DNA of 64,000 bases, from NCBI GenBank assembly GCA_023376005.1, contig CM042142.1, positions 51,605,284-51,669,283 of the forward strand, in the 5' to 3' direction. The position numbers and the translations under genes are program-made. Shown here in pieces: positions 30,690 to 42,232 of this stretch. The notes beneath the pieces were generated by a model. It saw only the letters and a program-made list of their open reading frames with translations, was not told the DNA's origin and did not search any database. Source of the DNA: Doryteuthis pealeii (lineage: Eukaryota > Mollusca > Cephalopoda > Myopsida > Loliginidae). Every line of letters begins with the position of its first letter. Position 1 is the stretch's first letter.

Positions 30690-31060
30690 ATTAACTTCAA
30701 TCATATCTACTCTGGTTCGTCGATACACCAAACTTGGCAAGTCAGTCTTCCTAAATCTTTCTTCATACGAAATATTATTTAATTCATTCATTACCTTAGT
30801 AGCTCTCCTCTGAACTCCCACGATGAGTTTTACGTCCTTGATTAGTCTTACACTCCAGACCACATTAGCAAATTCCAAATGAGGTATCACCAATGCAATG
30901 ATTAAATTTTTTAACATTTCTTTATCCCTATGGCCTTTTTATCAATCCTAATATCTTGTTTGCTTTATCTACTTGTATTTCTATATGTTTAGAAAATTTT
31001 AGTTCAGGGTCTATATTCACACCACGGTTTTTTCAAGTTCTGCATTTTGTAGTAATTCTC
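30690..31060 (-). pseudogene. LINE reverse transcriptase fragment, frameshifted
   Basis: On the minus strand it reads VNIDPELKFSKHIEIQVDKA then NKILGLIKR, and after a frame change LIIALVIPHLEFANVVWSVR, VQRRATKVMNEL, SYEERF and YRRTRVDMIEV. These match the thumb region shared by animal LINE reverse transcriptases (LEYANVVWSP, VQRRATK, YRR.RGDMIE). It is truncated at both ends. Confidence 0.9.
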
Positions 31061-31124
31061 TTTTATTAGTTTTTTTTCTCATTGAGTAGAAATGTTTTAA
31101 AATATTTCTTCCTCCGAGTAGTAA

Positions 31125-31870
31125 TAAATTGTATGGGCTAAAAGAAAAATTGTATGGACTGAAAGAAAACTTGTATGAATTGAAAGAAAAATTGTATGGA
31201 CTGAAAGAAAAATTGTATGGGCAGAAATAAAAATTGTATGGACTGAAAGAAAAATTGTATGACTTGAAAGAAAAATTGTATGGGCTGAAAGAAAAATTTT
31301 ATGGACTGAAAGAAAAATTGTATGACTTGAAAGAAGAATTGTATAGGCGGAAAGAAGAATTGTATGGGCGGAAATAAAAATTGTATGGACTGAAAGAAAA
31401 ATTGTATGACTTGAAAGAAAATTGTATGGGCGGAAATAAAAATTGTATGAGCTAAAAGAAAAATTGTGGTCGACTGAAAGAAAAATTGTATGGGCTGAAA
31501 GAAAAATTGTATGGGCGGAAAAAAAATTGTATGGACTGAAAGAAAATTGCATGACTTGAAAGAAAAATTGTATGGGCGGAAAGAAAAAATTGTGTCGACT
31601 GAAAGAAAAATTGTATGGGCTGAAAGAAAAATTGTATGGACTGAAAGAAAAATTGTATGACCTGAAAGAAAAATTGTATGGGCGGAAAGAAAAATTGTAT
31701 GGGCGGAAAGAAAAAATGTACTGACTAAAAGAAAAATTGTATGGAATGAAAAAAAATTGTATGGACTAAAAGAAAAATTGTATGGATTAAAAGCAAAATT
31801 GTATGGGCTGAAAGAATAATTGTATGGACAAAAACTAAAAAATTGTTTGTGTTAAAAGAAATAACAGATA
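31125..31870. repeat. Minisatellite, 21-bp unit
   Basis: More than 30 units of aaagaaaaattgtatggact with small changes. Because 21 is a multiple of 3, one minus-strand frame stays open for 151 codons. This is not evidence of coding. Confidence 0.95.
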
Positions 31871-32234
31871 TGAAAAAAGTTAAACAGTGTAACTCTCAGA
31901 GGTGGATTGAAAGACAAATTCAGAATTGTGAGATGATAAGCGTGTCATTTGATACACGGTATCTTGGCAGCTCTTGATGGAAAGAGGATGGAAAGTACAC
32001 GTTAAGCTCTCCTTACCATTCATTACTAAACACATTGAAATGGCAGGAAGTCGGGTATCTCATTTATTACAAAATCATGTCTGACAGTCGACGGTAAATT
32101 AAGCGATGGATAAACGTCGCTCATAAACTTCATTATCTTGCTTTTTTTTTTGCAAAAGAAAATGTTTCGAGATTATAGCAATATTGTAAACCTACACGGT
32201 TGCACGCGCCAAAAGAATTTATACTACAAGCATC

Positions 32235-32401
32235 AAATATATGCATATGTATATAGATAGATATGTGTATATGTGTAAATATATATAGATAATATATATA
32301 TATATATATAATATGTATATATATATATATTTGTATACATATAATATATATAATATATACATGTATAATTATATATGTTAATTATACACACACACACACA
32401 G

Positions 32402-32465
<64 letters not shown>
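32235..32465. repeat. (TA)n and (CA)n microsatellites
   Basis: TA tracts with a CA block at 32385-32420. Further CA at 32662-32705. Confidence 0.9.
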
Positions 32466-32467
<2 letters not shown>

Positions 32468-32658
32468 TTGTTGTTTATGGTATTGAGGTAAGGGGCTGTT
32501 GTTTGTGAATTCTTGTCTGGGGGTCGGTTTGCTTGAGCTTTTTGCTTTTTATTTGTATTTTTATGTCTTTATTGGTGGGCCATGTTTTTTTGTGATAGAT
32601 TGTTTAATGTGTTGTTTCGTTGCTTTTGTTTTTTCTTTTTCTTTTTTTGTATATATAT

Positions 32659-32698
<40 letters not shown>

Positions 32699-32799
32699 AC
32701 ACGCGCGCGTGCGCTCAAGAATCTGTGCTATCAGCTCGGCTTGATGTTGTTGTTGTTGAGGATGATGATGATGATGATGATGATGTAATTAGATTGGTT

Positions 32800-32865
32800 G
32801 GCTGGTTGGTTGGATTTTACGGCACGTTAATTATTGTTGGGTTATTTTATACCGATATCCTAACG
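32800..32865 (-). mobile_element. R1 tail fragment
   Basis: ggttggttggattttacggc and gttgggttattttata, then a (GA)n tract. Confidence 0.65.
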
Positions 32866-32888
32866 AGGACCTTCCAGAAGCGAATACT

Positions 32889-32892
<4 letters not shown>

Positions 32893-32966
<74 letters not shown>
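32893..32966. repeat. (GA)n microsatellite
   Basis: About 37 GA units. Confidence 0.95.
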
Positions 32967-32967
<1 letters not shown>

Positions 32968-33127
32968 AAAGAAATCAGTGCTGTCAACACGGCTTGACGT
33001 TTTTTGTTTAATATCCATCCTGTTTGGATCGACAAATAATTATATAAATCAGTAAAATGGATTTTAAAAAAAACTCAAACAATATGTTTTATTCCCAACG
33101 ATCATGGTACAGAAGGATTGAAATGAA

Positions 33128-33260
33128 CTAGTGGGGCCTGTGGATATACCACAGTATGGTGATTTAATTATTACAATGTTTGATATGTTTACTTAAGAGC
33201 TACTTCAAATACTTCAATATGTAAAAATGTATAATAATCTTGATTTAACCTCTCTCTTAT
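33128..33260 (-). mobile_element. Helitron family 2, 3' end
   Basis: Minus strand: hairpin ctgtggtatatccacag, ggccccaCTAG, then T. The 5' part is missing. Confidence 0.7.
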
Positions 33261-33349
33261 TTGTCTTTCTCTCTCTTTTTATTAAGTTCAATTGAAATAG
33301 ATTGGCGTTATCACCCTCTCTCTATCTTTCCCTACTCTCATTCTGTCTT

Positions 33350-33945
33350 TATTGGTTGTATTTTTACGGCATATCAACCCTTGTTGGACTATTTTATGTC
33401 GAAAATGTTTTTTGATTTATTGATTTTTGATGGGTACTCAATTTTTAAAAAACTAAATTTAAAAAAATCATTTTTTAACATCCATTTATTTTCTATTTAA
33501 CTCATGGATAGCAGATACTCTCACTCCGTGTCTCAGTGGACCCGGGAGTAATGGTGATGAAGGGGTGCTCTACCATCCCCAGAGCTTCAGCATCGGAACT
33601 TCACCATTAGATAGAGTTTCACGTCATACCCAAGACATTAAAACCTACAGCCACCACCTTCTAGTAGATATATGATAAAAAGGGTTGGTGGTTGCTATAA
33701 AAGCAATAGGGTCGGGACAATCATATAGGGGCTAGGAACTGACGTGACCAGCCGATTGACCGTCTAGCCTAAGTAAGTGCCAAAGTGGAGTGTTGCATGT
33801 CATAGACTGCTCAGCCACCAGGGTTCCACCCTGAAGCATCACAGGTCGTCACCCACTGCCAACAGGTGGCAACATTGGGAGTTATTATCGCACTGCAGAG
33901 ATGCAGTCGGTGTATTCTAAAGCTCCGGTCGACAGGGCTTTTTTT
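33350..33945 (-). mobile_element. R1 retroposon, near full length
   Basis: From gtatttttacggcatatcaa through gatgaaggggtgctctac and gacgtgaccagccgattga to cggtcgacagggc. Confidence 0.88.
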
Positions 33946-34120
33946 CGCAAATTACGCAATATAAATGCCACATAAAACAAAAACAAAAAAACAAAAAACA
34001 AGAACAAAAAAAAACGTAATGCTGGTTGTTGTAGTAATGTGTGGAGGATGATCACTAATTAGGACTGAGCCTATCATAGTAGTGATCACCTCAGTTTTTT
34101 TTACATTGATTAAATTGTGT

Positions 34121-34914
34121 GTGTGTATTCTATTGAGGGTTTGAGCTTTTATTTTCTATTTTTTCACCTTCCTTCATTCTCCAGATAAATTCGATTAGGC
34201 ATTGTTTTAATTCTGAATCGAAGGGTGATACAAACGGAAGCCATCTAAGATTCTGCCACGCGCATGCGTAGAAGAATGCTCAGTATGACGAATTACACAC
34301 TCACGGCCTCTTAACTTGCCAACGGACATTCACATCGCTTTTAAATTGATTATAAGTTTCCTTATACGTATTAAAAATTATATCTTTTATAAACGATTTG
34401 AGTTGGTGAGCAAACATTTTGGTGAAATCAATGTTTGGAATTTTTTTGTTAGTGTATTCCAATCGTTGATGCAGGATCCTATAATAGATTTAAGGCCATA
34501 GGTTTTAGTGTTGGCAGATAGTTTGAAGAGTTCACCTGCAGTTGATCCCTTAGTAGAAACAATGTATAATTCTTTTTTTTTAAACGTGGAAAATGCGTCC
34601 TACCTTGACAAATAGTTGATCCCTCCGTTTCAATTCTTTCAGTTTTCTGGAAATACCCTGTAGATAGATAGAAAGATAGATTGGTTGTGTTTATGTATGC
34701 AACCGATGTGAATGTCCGTTGGCAAGTTAAGAGGCCGTGAGTGTGTAATTCGTCATACTGAGCATTCTTCTACGCATGCGCATGGCAGAATCTTAGATGG
34801 CTTCCGTTTGTATCACCCTTTGATTCAGAATTAAAACAATGCCTAATCGAATTTATCTGGAGAACGAAGGAAGGTGAAAAAAATAGAAACTAAAAGCCCA
34901 AATCCTCATAGAAT

Positions 34915-34922
<8 letters not shown>
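34121..34922. mobile_element. Fold-back element FB-D, arms about 218 bp
   Basis: Left arm 34121-34338 (acggaagccatctaagattc, aacttgccaacggacattca) is repeated inverted at 34703-34922 with few differences. The spacer is about 365 bp. The outer ends are GT/CA tracts. Confidence 0.9.

Positions 34923-34990
<68 letters not shown>
34918..34990. repeat. (CA)n and (TA)n microsatellite
   Basis: CA tract then TA tract abutting FB-D. Confidence 0.9.
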
Positions 34991-34991
<1 letters not shown>

Positions 34992-35294
34992 TCCTGGTTT
35001 GGCAGGGGAGAGAATTGTAGTTGTAATGTAATAAATAAGAAAAGTGGGAAAAGTTATAGAATCCTTGACTTACTGGATTTACCAGTTGAGAATCAAATAA
35101 GCAAACGTGCTCAGCGTATAAGCTCACGACTGTAGTTTGGTCTTAAAGTATTGGGCGGATTTGTTTTTGTTGCTTTCGCTCATCTATTTCGATCCCAGAT
35201 CATCAGATTTTATTTACAGCGAGTAGCAATCGCTGTATAAGAACGATACAAAGCAATACGTATAATAATCTACGTAACGGTTATCGTCGTAAAA

Positions 35295-35405
35295 AATGGA
35301 ATCGATGTCCCGAGTTCAAATCCTTGACAAGGCTGTTTGCGTTCGTGCTAGAGACCCTCGGGAAAGTATGGAAACCATCTCTTTTCGATTCTCGTGAACT
35401 GCTTC
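35295..35405 (+). mobile_element. SINE2 head fragment
   Basis: gaatcgatgtcccgagttca with B-box-like gagttcaaatcc, then the cctcgggaaagtatgga block. Confidence 0.65.
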
Positions 35406-35567
35406 AACCGTATGAGCGGTGTTCAGTAAATTCTTATTCCTTAAAAGAATAGACCATTAAGTGATAGATAGGTTTGAACAATGCTTTATAGTGAGTTACT
35501 ATATCATTAAGATTTTTTTTATTTTCCAACGTAAGTTGGAAAATTACAGAACACCCCGTTGTACACT

Positions 35568-35600
35568 GGTTAGGGTTAGGGTTTAGGGTTTAGGGTTAAT
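35568..35600 (+). repeat. Short telomere-like repeat
   Basis: Two TTAGGG and two or three TTTAGGG units in a row. This is the animal telomere motif, only about 32 bp long. Confidence 0.8.
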
Positions 35601-35831
35601 GATAATTCATTCAAGCAGATATGCTAAATTCATATATTTATGAATTCTTGTGGCGAGAGAACAAAGAAAGTAACACTTTCAATGAAATTCTTAAGGATAC
35701 AGTTGAGTCACAATAAATCATTTTTCAAACCCATCCAATAGTTGGATTTATACCTTTCCCAAGTATGTTAGCTCTGTGAAATATAAAGATAAACATAGCA
35801 GTCCACAATGTGTACAGAATGATAATAATAA

Positions 35832-35965
35832 CTAGAAAGACCTGTGAATATATCACAGTATGATAATTTAATTATCAAAGTGTCTCATGTTTACTTGGGA
35901 GCTATAGCTCAATAGTTGAATATGTAAAAAGTATAATAATCTTGATTTAACTATCTCTCACCCTT
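35832..35965 (-). mobile_element. Helitron family 2, 3' end
   Basis: CTAG at 35832-35835, then the hairpin region ctgtgaatatatcacag and the shared atgtttacttgggagctat block. Confidence 0.65.
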
Positions 35966-36149
35966 TCAATTGTAATGGGTGCCCCCTTGAAGTGATCACG
36001 AAGGGTCTGGATGAATTGAAAATCAAAGGTAGAATCGGGACCATCCAAACTACAGCATTGTTAAAATCGGCTTGAATACTCAGAAGAGTCTTGGAGATTT
36101 GCTGTCACTCAGCATCCAGTGAACCACCGGCTAAGGCAGGTGAGAAAAC

Positions 36150-36590
36150 CCCGAATGGAGTCAAATACTTTGAAATAAAAACGGATCACCTTATTCCAGC
36201 AAGAAGACCAGACCTAGTGTTAATAAACAAAAAAGAAAGACCTTGTCAACTGGTGGTTTTTGCAGTTCCAGCAGATCACAGGGTGAAGCTAAAAGAAAAA
36301 TGAAGAAATGGACAAATATCTGGACCTTGCCAGAGAACTGAAAAAGTTATGGAATATGAAAGTGAAAGTGATACCAATTGTAGTTGGTGCACTTGGAACG
36401 GTCCCAAAAGGAAAGGGGTTTGGAAAGTTTGGAAATCAGAGGAAGGATTGAAACCATTCAGAACACTGCACTGCTGCAATCTGCCAGAATACTCAGAAGA
36501 GTCCTGGAGACCTGAGGAGACTTGCTGTCACTCAGACTCCAGTGAAAGACCATCAGCTAACGCTGATGTGAAAACTCAAAAGAAGTTTTC
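36150..36590 (+). pseudogene. LINE ORF2 C-terminal domain, copy 1, broken
   Basis: Reads FEIKTDHLIPARRPDLVLIN and LVVFAVPADHRVKLKEK. After a frame change it reads MDKYLDLARELKKLWNMKV, VGALGTVPKG, IQNTALLQSARILRRVLE and DLLSLRLQ. This is the restriction-like endonuclease-proximal tail (HLI..RRPD, DHRVK.KE) of a non-LTR retrotransposon. It is close to the copy at 61715-62400. Confidence 0.85.
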
Positions 36591-36591
36591 T

Positions 36592-36740
36592 CCTTTCTCC
36601 CCAGCTATGGTCAAATAGTAGGGCAAACTAAGTTCTTTAGCCATAATTAGACAACCTGTCAAGAAGAAAAAAACTCTGCATTCAAATCCCTTAAAAATGA
36701 CTTTGTGTCACATCCTGTCTGTGACGGAGGGGGGTAAATA
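36592..36740 (+). mobile_element. SINE2 body fragment
   Basis: ccccagctatggtcaaatag, cattcaaatcccttaaaaat and acatcctgtctgtgacggag. It follows the LINE tail directly. Confidence 0.7.
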
Positions 36741-36779
36741 TATACTGGGAAACACTGTCCTTAGTTATCGTTATAGAAA

Positions 36780-36905
36780 ATGGAATCTGCGACCTGATTT
36801 TAAATCCCGGACGAGGTTGTTTGCGTTTCATTTCTTGCTAATGCCCCTGTGAAAGGCATGAATCCATCTGTCTCTCTTCTCAGCTATGGGTTCTTTATCC
36901 TTGGT
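36780..36905 (+). mobile_element. SINE2 head fragment
   Basis: tgcgacctgattttaaatcc, gtttgcgtttcatttcttgc and ccctgtgaaaggcatgaatc. Confidence 0.65.
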
Positions 36906-36906
36906 A

Positions 36907-36966
36907 ATATTATATATATATTATATATATTAATATATATATATATATATATATATTATTATATTA
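36907..36966. repeat. (TA)n microsatellite
   Basis: Interrupted TA tract. Others at 37780-37885, 38102-38135, 38258-38315 and 38537-38584. Confidence 0.85.
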
Positions 36967-37029
36967 GTTTGGAGGTTGGTTTTGAAGGCTATTCAAAATG
37001 CAAATGTAAAGGAAAATAAGGTAACAATG

Positions 37030-37790
37030 TGTTGTTTGTTAACCTGGCGATTTATTCTTAATATTTCGAGATAAAATCTCTTCAGAAGAAGAACACTGAA
37101 CTGGAGTAGTTGTCGTCTTGTTATGCATTTTTTAGATAAGAAAGGCAACCTCCAAACCAATATATACACAATGCTTCAAGCAAATTATTAAAGCCCTTAT
37201 ATATATTTTCTTTTCTGTCAGCAAAACTTTTAACATCTTGTTTTTCTACAAAACTTTCTACACATATTGTCGGATTCATATCCATTTTACCTTTCATACT
37301 GTCCACAGAAAAAAACAAAATTGGAATTATTTTAAATTATATCACCGGTGGATCAAATTTCGAATGTAATAAGGATCCGACACTGCGATTTGTCATCATT
37401 GCAGATTCCTGTTGTTGGACTTGTTATATTTTTTAATTTTCATTTGTAACCGGAACATTTCCTTAACTTTTTGATATTCATATACACTTTTACTGCAAAA
37501 ATCTTTTGAGCTTTTTCTAATGGTAAAAATGCCATTAATTTTTAGAAATTAATTATNATTTATTTATTTATTTTTAACATAAATACGCATTTTTACAAAA
37601 AATATTTTGAAAATTCCGGTACTGACCGAGAGCGTTCTGTGCCTCGTGATCAATGATATATTTATTTGGTCTTTTCCGTTTACAATGTTGCTTTGATTAA
37701 GACATCTTCATGATGTCGAAACAGATTTCTGTCAGCAAAACTTTTAACATCTTGTTGTTTTTTCTACAAAACTTTCTACATATATATATA
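37030..37790. repeat. Diverged fold-back or Penelope-like remnants
   Basis: A 50-bp block (cagcaaaacttttaacatct...ctacaaaactttctaca) occurs at 37218-37268 and 37733-37785. Minus strand 37085-37063 has ctgaagagattttatctcga then aa, the hammerhead-like block. A (tcatgatgtcgaaacag) hairpin lies at 37705-37725. Base 37557 is undetermined (n). Confidence 0.45.
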
Positions 37791-37806
37791 TAAATATATA
37801 TATATA

Positions 37807-37845
<39 letters not shown>

Positions 37846-38101
37846 ATATATATATATATATATATAATATATATATATATATAATTAGGTGAACAAAAAG
37901 TGATCAGACAAAAAAGAAATTTTCTTTCATATTATTGTTCTCAACTATTAATAGTTTCCACCTTAGGTCATCGTCAGGAGAAAATTTCTTGTAAAAGAAA
38001 TTGTTTTTAGAAATGTTTAAAAAGCTTTCTAAGTGTTTGGTAAGCCACAAAAATTCGGACAAAGAAACGTTCTAGGAGTGGTGAGTCTGTTCAGTGAAAA
38101 C

Positions 38102-38136
<35 letters not shown>

Positions 38137-38139
38137 TTA

Positions 38140-38260
38140 AGGTAGTGGACATAGAGTTAACGGTGCCTAGTTACAGACAGTTTCTCGCCTATCCGATCTT
38201 CAGACCAAGTGGGGGAAATGGGTCATTTTACTACTTGGTCTGAAGATTGCATTGTCGATA
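38140..38260. repeat. Small inverted repeat
   Basis: gatcttcagaccaagt is mirrored by acttggtctgaagatt about 20 bp away. Flanked by (TA)n on both sides. Confidence 0.6.
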
Positions 38261-38397
38261 TAATATATATATATATATATATAATATATATATATATTAT
38301 ATATATATATATATACCCTGATATCTAATAAAGATGAGTTAGTAAGCAAAGCTATTAGTTGGTATATCTGACTCATTGGGATTAATATTATTATAAA

Positions 38398-38532
38398 TAC
38401 AAGGTGTGTCATACAAGTATCGAGATTGAAGCTGTATTTACCAACATAGAAATGAACAATGAATAGAACGTTAATTTTTTCAGAATACAAGGTGTGTCAA
38501 AAATTACAAAGAATCTCGATTTTTTACACACC

Positions 38533-38536
<4 letters not shown>
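38398..38536. mobile_element. Possible small MITE with mariner-like ends
   Basis: acaaggtgtgtca at the left and a second copy at about 38487, then tttttacacacctt at the right. Short inverted ends suggest a deleted DNA transposon. Confidence 0.35.
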
Positions 38537-38588
<52 letters not shown>

Positions 38589-38589
38589 A

Positions 38590-39350
38590 CTTTGATTTCT
38601 AATAGAGAACATTATCACAGGCTCTAAATCGGAGAAATCTGTTTTACAAACAATACACCCACATTGCTATTAGTATAGAAAAATCGGAGCATTTTCTTAT
38701 GTCTTTGATTGATGTATGGGAATAAGTGTTATATATTGTCATTTCAGTCTCGGAAGACTATAATATAGTATCTGTGCCCTTGAAGTTACAGTGCCTCCTG
38801 TGACTTTGAAGTCCAATGTTTGAAAAACATTCACAGGTGTCGCATTTGAAGGCTGTCCCTGAAGATGTTGATGTGCCGGTGCTTTGTTTGCAGCTGCTTT
38901 CTTCTAGACCTCTTAGCTTCATGGTGTTGCGCCAGGGCGACTTCAGACATGAACAGTCCTCTACGGAGGCCTACCGCCAACGAAGCGGTCCTGAGCTAAA
39001 TTTTCCCAGCTGGAAGGGGCAATGCCAAAGCATCTGAATATGTGTTAAGTACTAAGAGAAAAAAAAGTTACATCTAACATCACACATATTGGAATGTATA
39101 CGTTAAGAAAACATCTAACAACATTTCAACAGTGTCCAATAATCGGTCATCTATCGAAGATACTTTGTTTGTTAGCCGGAGATATTGGGGACATGGAATA
39201 TTAAAAGAGACAATTTCCAAAATTTTGTAGCACTCAAAACAATCAAGTGCGATCAGTGACGAATTCTTGGATGTTAGTAAATCTTATAATTTACCAAGAG
39301 TATTTTACAAAGACTCTGTCCCCTGCAAAGCGGTAAGACACCCACAGAAA
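38590..39350. other. No gene recognised
   Basis: An open frame at 38816-39037 (73 codons) has no recognised similarity or splice context. Confidence 0.35.
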
Positions 39351-39354
39351 ATGA

Positions 39355-39495
39355 GGTCACTTTGGTGTGACACTAAACTGCATCTGATGGTGAGGCTCCA
39401 GTTCTGGAGAACTGGGGAGTGGGAGTATCCCTTTATTGACATTACTACCAGATCTACCAGTGTAATTGTTAGGTTCCCATCCATGGCTATTAGAT
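39355..39495 (+). mobile_element. R1 internal fragment
   Basis: gacactaaactgcatctgat, ccagttctggagaactgggg and gttaggttcccatccatgg. Confidence 0.65.
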
Positions 39496-39921
39496 AGGAA
39501 TACTTGATATGGGAGTAAATATGGAAATAAATCCGACAATATTAAGAAATTTGAAAAACAAAGTGTTCCAAAATTCATCTTATTTTTGGAACACTTCGTT
39601 TTTAAAATTGCTTAATACTTGATATATAATCATGTGCTAAAAACTTAAGAAACTACACAAAAAATAAATATAAACACAAAATATATGCAATTTCTCTAAC
39701 ATCTAGGTATAAATAAACCACAGATTAGTTGGCATGCCATTAAAATCAATCAATCAGATGCATTTTTCTTATCTGATATCAGATATTATATAGTATGGTC
39801 ACGTGAATATTAGGAGGAGAGTCCGTCGTCTAAGTACTTCAAGTGAGTTCTGCACAGAGTAATATGAGTGTTCTTAAATAGTGGCTAGAACCATCGCCAC
39901 TGTTGAGGTACGGGGGAGATG

Positions 39922-40485
39922 GGTCATTCCATTATATCAGCACTCTACACAATGAAAACTTATAATTGCTATATTAATACTCGTGTTACTTAATTGTACG
40001 ACCGTTATTATCTTAACCCTTCCGTTACAAATCAGACCGTCCAAATCGTCTAAGATGAAATGCAAAAATATAAATCCTGATTATCTGGTGTTTATTCGCC
40101 GAATCCTTATTTCTTATGAGTGTCGTCACCTCACCCAAATAAGGAACCATTCCCTTTTTAATCAGAAAGAACGAAAGAAAGAAAGAGAAGAAAAGGATAT
40201 ATTACACAGAAAAATATAATAAGAAAGAAAGAAAGAAAGAAAGAGAGTATGGGAAAGATAGAGAGAGAGGGGTGAGTGCGCGGGAGCGATAACGCTAATT
40301 TGATTTAATCGAACATAAGGTAAAGAAGAAAAAAGGAAAGAAAGAAAAAAGAGTGAGAGAAAGAGAGTTAAATCAAGATTATTATACTTTTTACATATTG
40401 AACTATTTCGCAATAGCTCTTAAGTATACATATCAAACGTTGTAATGATTAAATCATACTGTGATATATTCACTGGTCTTGCTAG
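39922..40485 (+). mobile_element. Helitron family 2, near complete
   Basis: Body with aatgcaaaaatataaatcct and tagctcttaagtatacatat. It ends with hairpin actgtgatatattcactgg-like, then tcttgCTAG followed by T. The exact 5' base is not certain. Confidence 0.75.
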
Positions 40486-40570
40486 TTGTCCATTAATCAG
40501 ATCCACATTCTACACTACGAAAACTTAGGATTGCTATAATTCTGCTCATTAATTAAGATACGATACTTAA
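40486..40570 (+). mobile_element. Second Helitron family 2 start, head-to-tail
   Basis: Directly after CTAG the 5' region of the same family reappears (attaatcagatccacattct, cgaaaacttaggattgctat) and then stops. Confidence 0.6.
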
Positions 40571-40980
40571 AAAAGATAACATTATCAAAAGGCTAATGAA
40601 TTGATCAAGGCTAATGAATGAATCGGTGAAACGAGTAAGGGACTTGACTCTTCAAACGTATTACCTCCCTTTGATAACAAAAAATAAATAGATTCGTACA
40701 TTGTTTAATTTATAGAATGTTCGGTTTTTTTTTTCCTTTTCTTTTCTACATGTTCAGAATTAATGAGACATACTTAACCCCCCAGCTAGAACGGTCAGAT
40801 TGAAAGAATATTATCCAAGAAAAGAATCTGCTTTATGGATGCGTTACTAAAAAAAAATCAATTCGAAAAAAAAAAATCCTGATAAAACCAGAACCATCAG
40901 AAGATTCAAAACTCGCCTGAAAATTCACATCTAAAAAAAAATGAAATCAGCGAAACGAGTTTGAACACGGGCTGAGGTCA
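40570..40980. other. No gene recognised
   Basis: AT-rich unique sequence. Confidence 0.45.
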
Positions 40981-41136
40981 GTTAGTTGGTTGGTTGGTTG
41001 GTTGGATTTTATGGCATGTCATAACCTGTTGGGTTATTTAATGTCGAAGACGTTTTGTTTTATTCACTCTTAATGGGCACTCACATTTTTAACTCAATTT
41101 TTAAACACCTTTTTTAATTTAACCCATAGATAGGAC

Positions 41137-41345
41137 CCTAAGTAAAGTAAAGTCGTCGGGGTGGCCTAAAGTCGGTATCAGCCAATCAGCGAGGGAGTTT
41201 ATTCACTTTTCACTAGCGCTAGACCAAGGAGATTGTTTTTGCGTCTGAGGTGCAGCGCCACATCTACCATCAGCTCCTTACTTTACCACACAGATCCTTG
41301 CAGTTTCTAGCCGAACGCTCTGCCGATTGAGCTAACCCTGCCCTC
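41137..41345 (-). mobile_element. SINE1 inserted in R1
   Basis: Minus strand: agggttagctcaatcggcag head, then the body to ccaccccgacgactttactt. Part of the B-box region is deleted. Confidence 0.8.
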
Positions 41346-41562
41346 ATAATATAATATAACTAATGATAATAAACAAAAACTTCTTGCATAACACACTTCG
41401 CGACTTATTCAACAAACAGGCACTATCTACTCGGTTTAAAGTGGACATGGGATTAATGGCAATGCAGGGGTACTCGACATTATCCAGAGCTCAGAATTGG
41501 ATCTTCACCATCAGATAGAGTTTAACATCATACCTAGGACATTAAAACCCGCAGCCATCTAA

Positions 41563-42004
41563 TGTTACATAATCTATGCATAGATTATTGTCAACCCCCT
41601 GTATTTCTGAAGGGATGGCCCCTTTTCATATCACGGGTGGGACTTTCCATTGAATATTACAGAAAGCCCGCGAAATACGTGAAGCCACGTGGGACCTGGT
41701 TGGCTCTTAGTTTCAGCTTGGACGTCAGGCAGATAAGGCCTATTTGCCTTAGCTGGTCCTCACCTGCACACGCACGCTATGTTAGTTAGGGGAATATGTT
41801 TAGTTAAGTAAATAAAGGTTTAAATAAATAATATGGTTTTGTGGTTGATGAATGTCTTGGCAACAAGACTGATATAGAAGAAGAAATGAATCAAGGACGA
41901 CCAACCAGCAAGAACAGAGACGTTAGTCCAGACGCTAGAAGAAGAACGTAAATATGCCAAAGATGAGCAGAAGAATAATAGAAGTAAAGAAAGGGTATAC
42001 AACA
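41563..42004 (+). mobile_element. Solo LTR, 442 bp, inserted in R1
   Basis: TGTTACATAATC...GGTATACAACA. Flanked by ctaa on both sides (41559-41562, 42005-42008), which matches R1's own ...ttctagcac at that point and shows a clean insertion. It is similar to 20682-21746. Confidence 0.85.
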
Positions 42005-42232
42005 CTAACACGTATATGATCAAAAGGGTGGGGACTTTTCATAAAGATAATAGGGTTGAGACAATCATATAGGTGCTAGGGCTAGACGTAAACCGCCGAT
42101 TGATCGGAATGAGGCTCTCCGACCGACCGACCGTCTAGTCTAAGTAATAACCAAAGTGAAGTGTTGCATGTCATCGACTGAGATCGGTATTGTTCACTTA
42201 ATGCTTATGAATTGTAATATGGTACCAAAAGG

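Larger units (their letters stand above)
40983..42185 (-). mobile_element. R1 retroposon with two later insertions
   Basis: R1 blocks occur at 40983-41135 (tail, gatgtcgaag, gataggaccc), 41405-41562 (gtggacatgggattaatgg, gatagagtttaacatcat) and 42005-42180 (atatgatcaaaagg, gacgtaaaccgccgattga). SINE1 interrupts at 41137-41345 and a solo LTR at 41563-42004. Confidence 0.8.

Noticed and set aside
31097..31552. 151-codon open frame with HTIFLS repeats
   Set aside because: It is the readout of a 21-bp minisatellite, has no start context, and the unit drifts out of frame further on.
35185..35215. ctgatgatctgggatcgaaat on the minus strand as a hammerhead
   Set aside because: Stem II would start one base late and no stem I pairing is seen.
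38816..39037. 73-codon plus-strand frame
   Set aside because: No splice sites, no recognised motif, and it is not linked to either gene.
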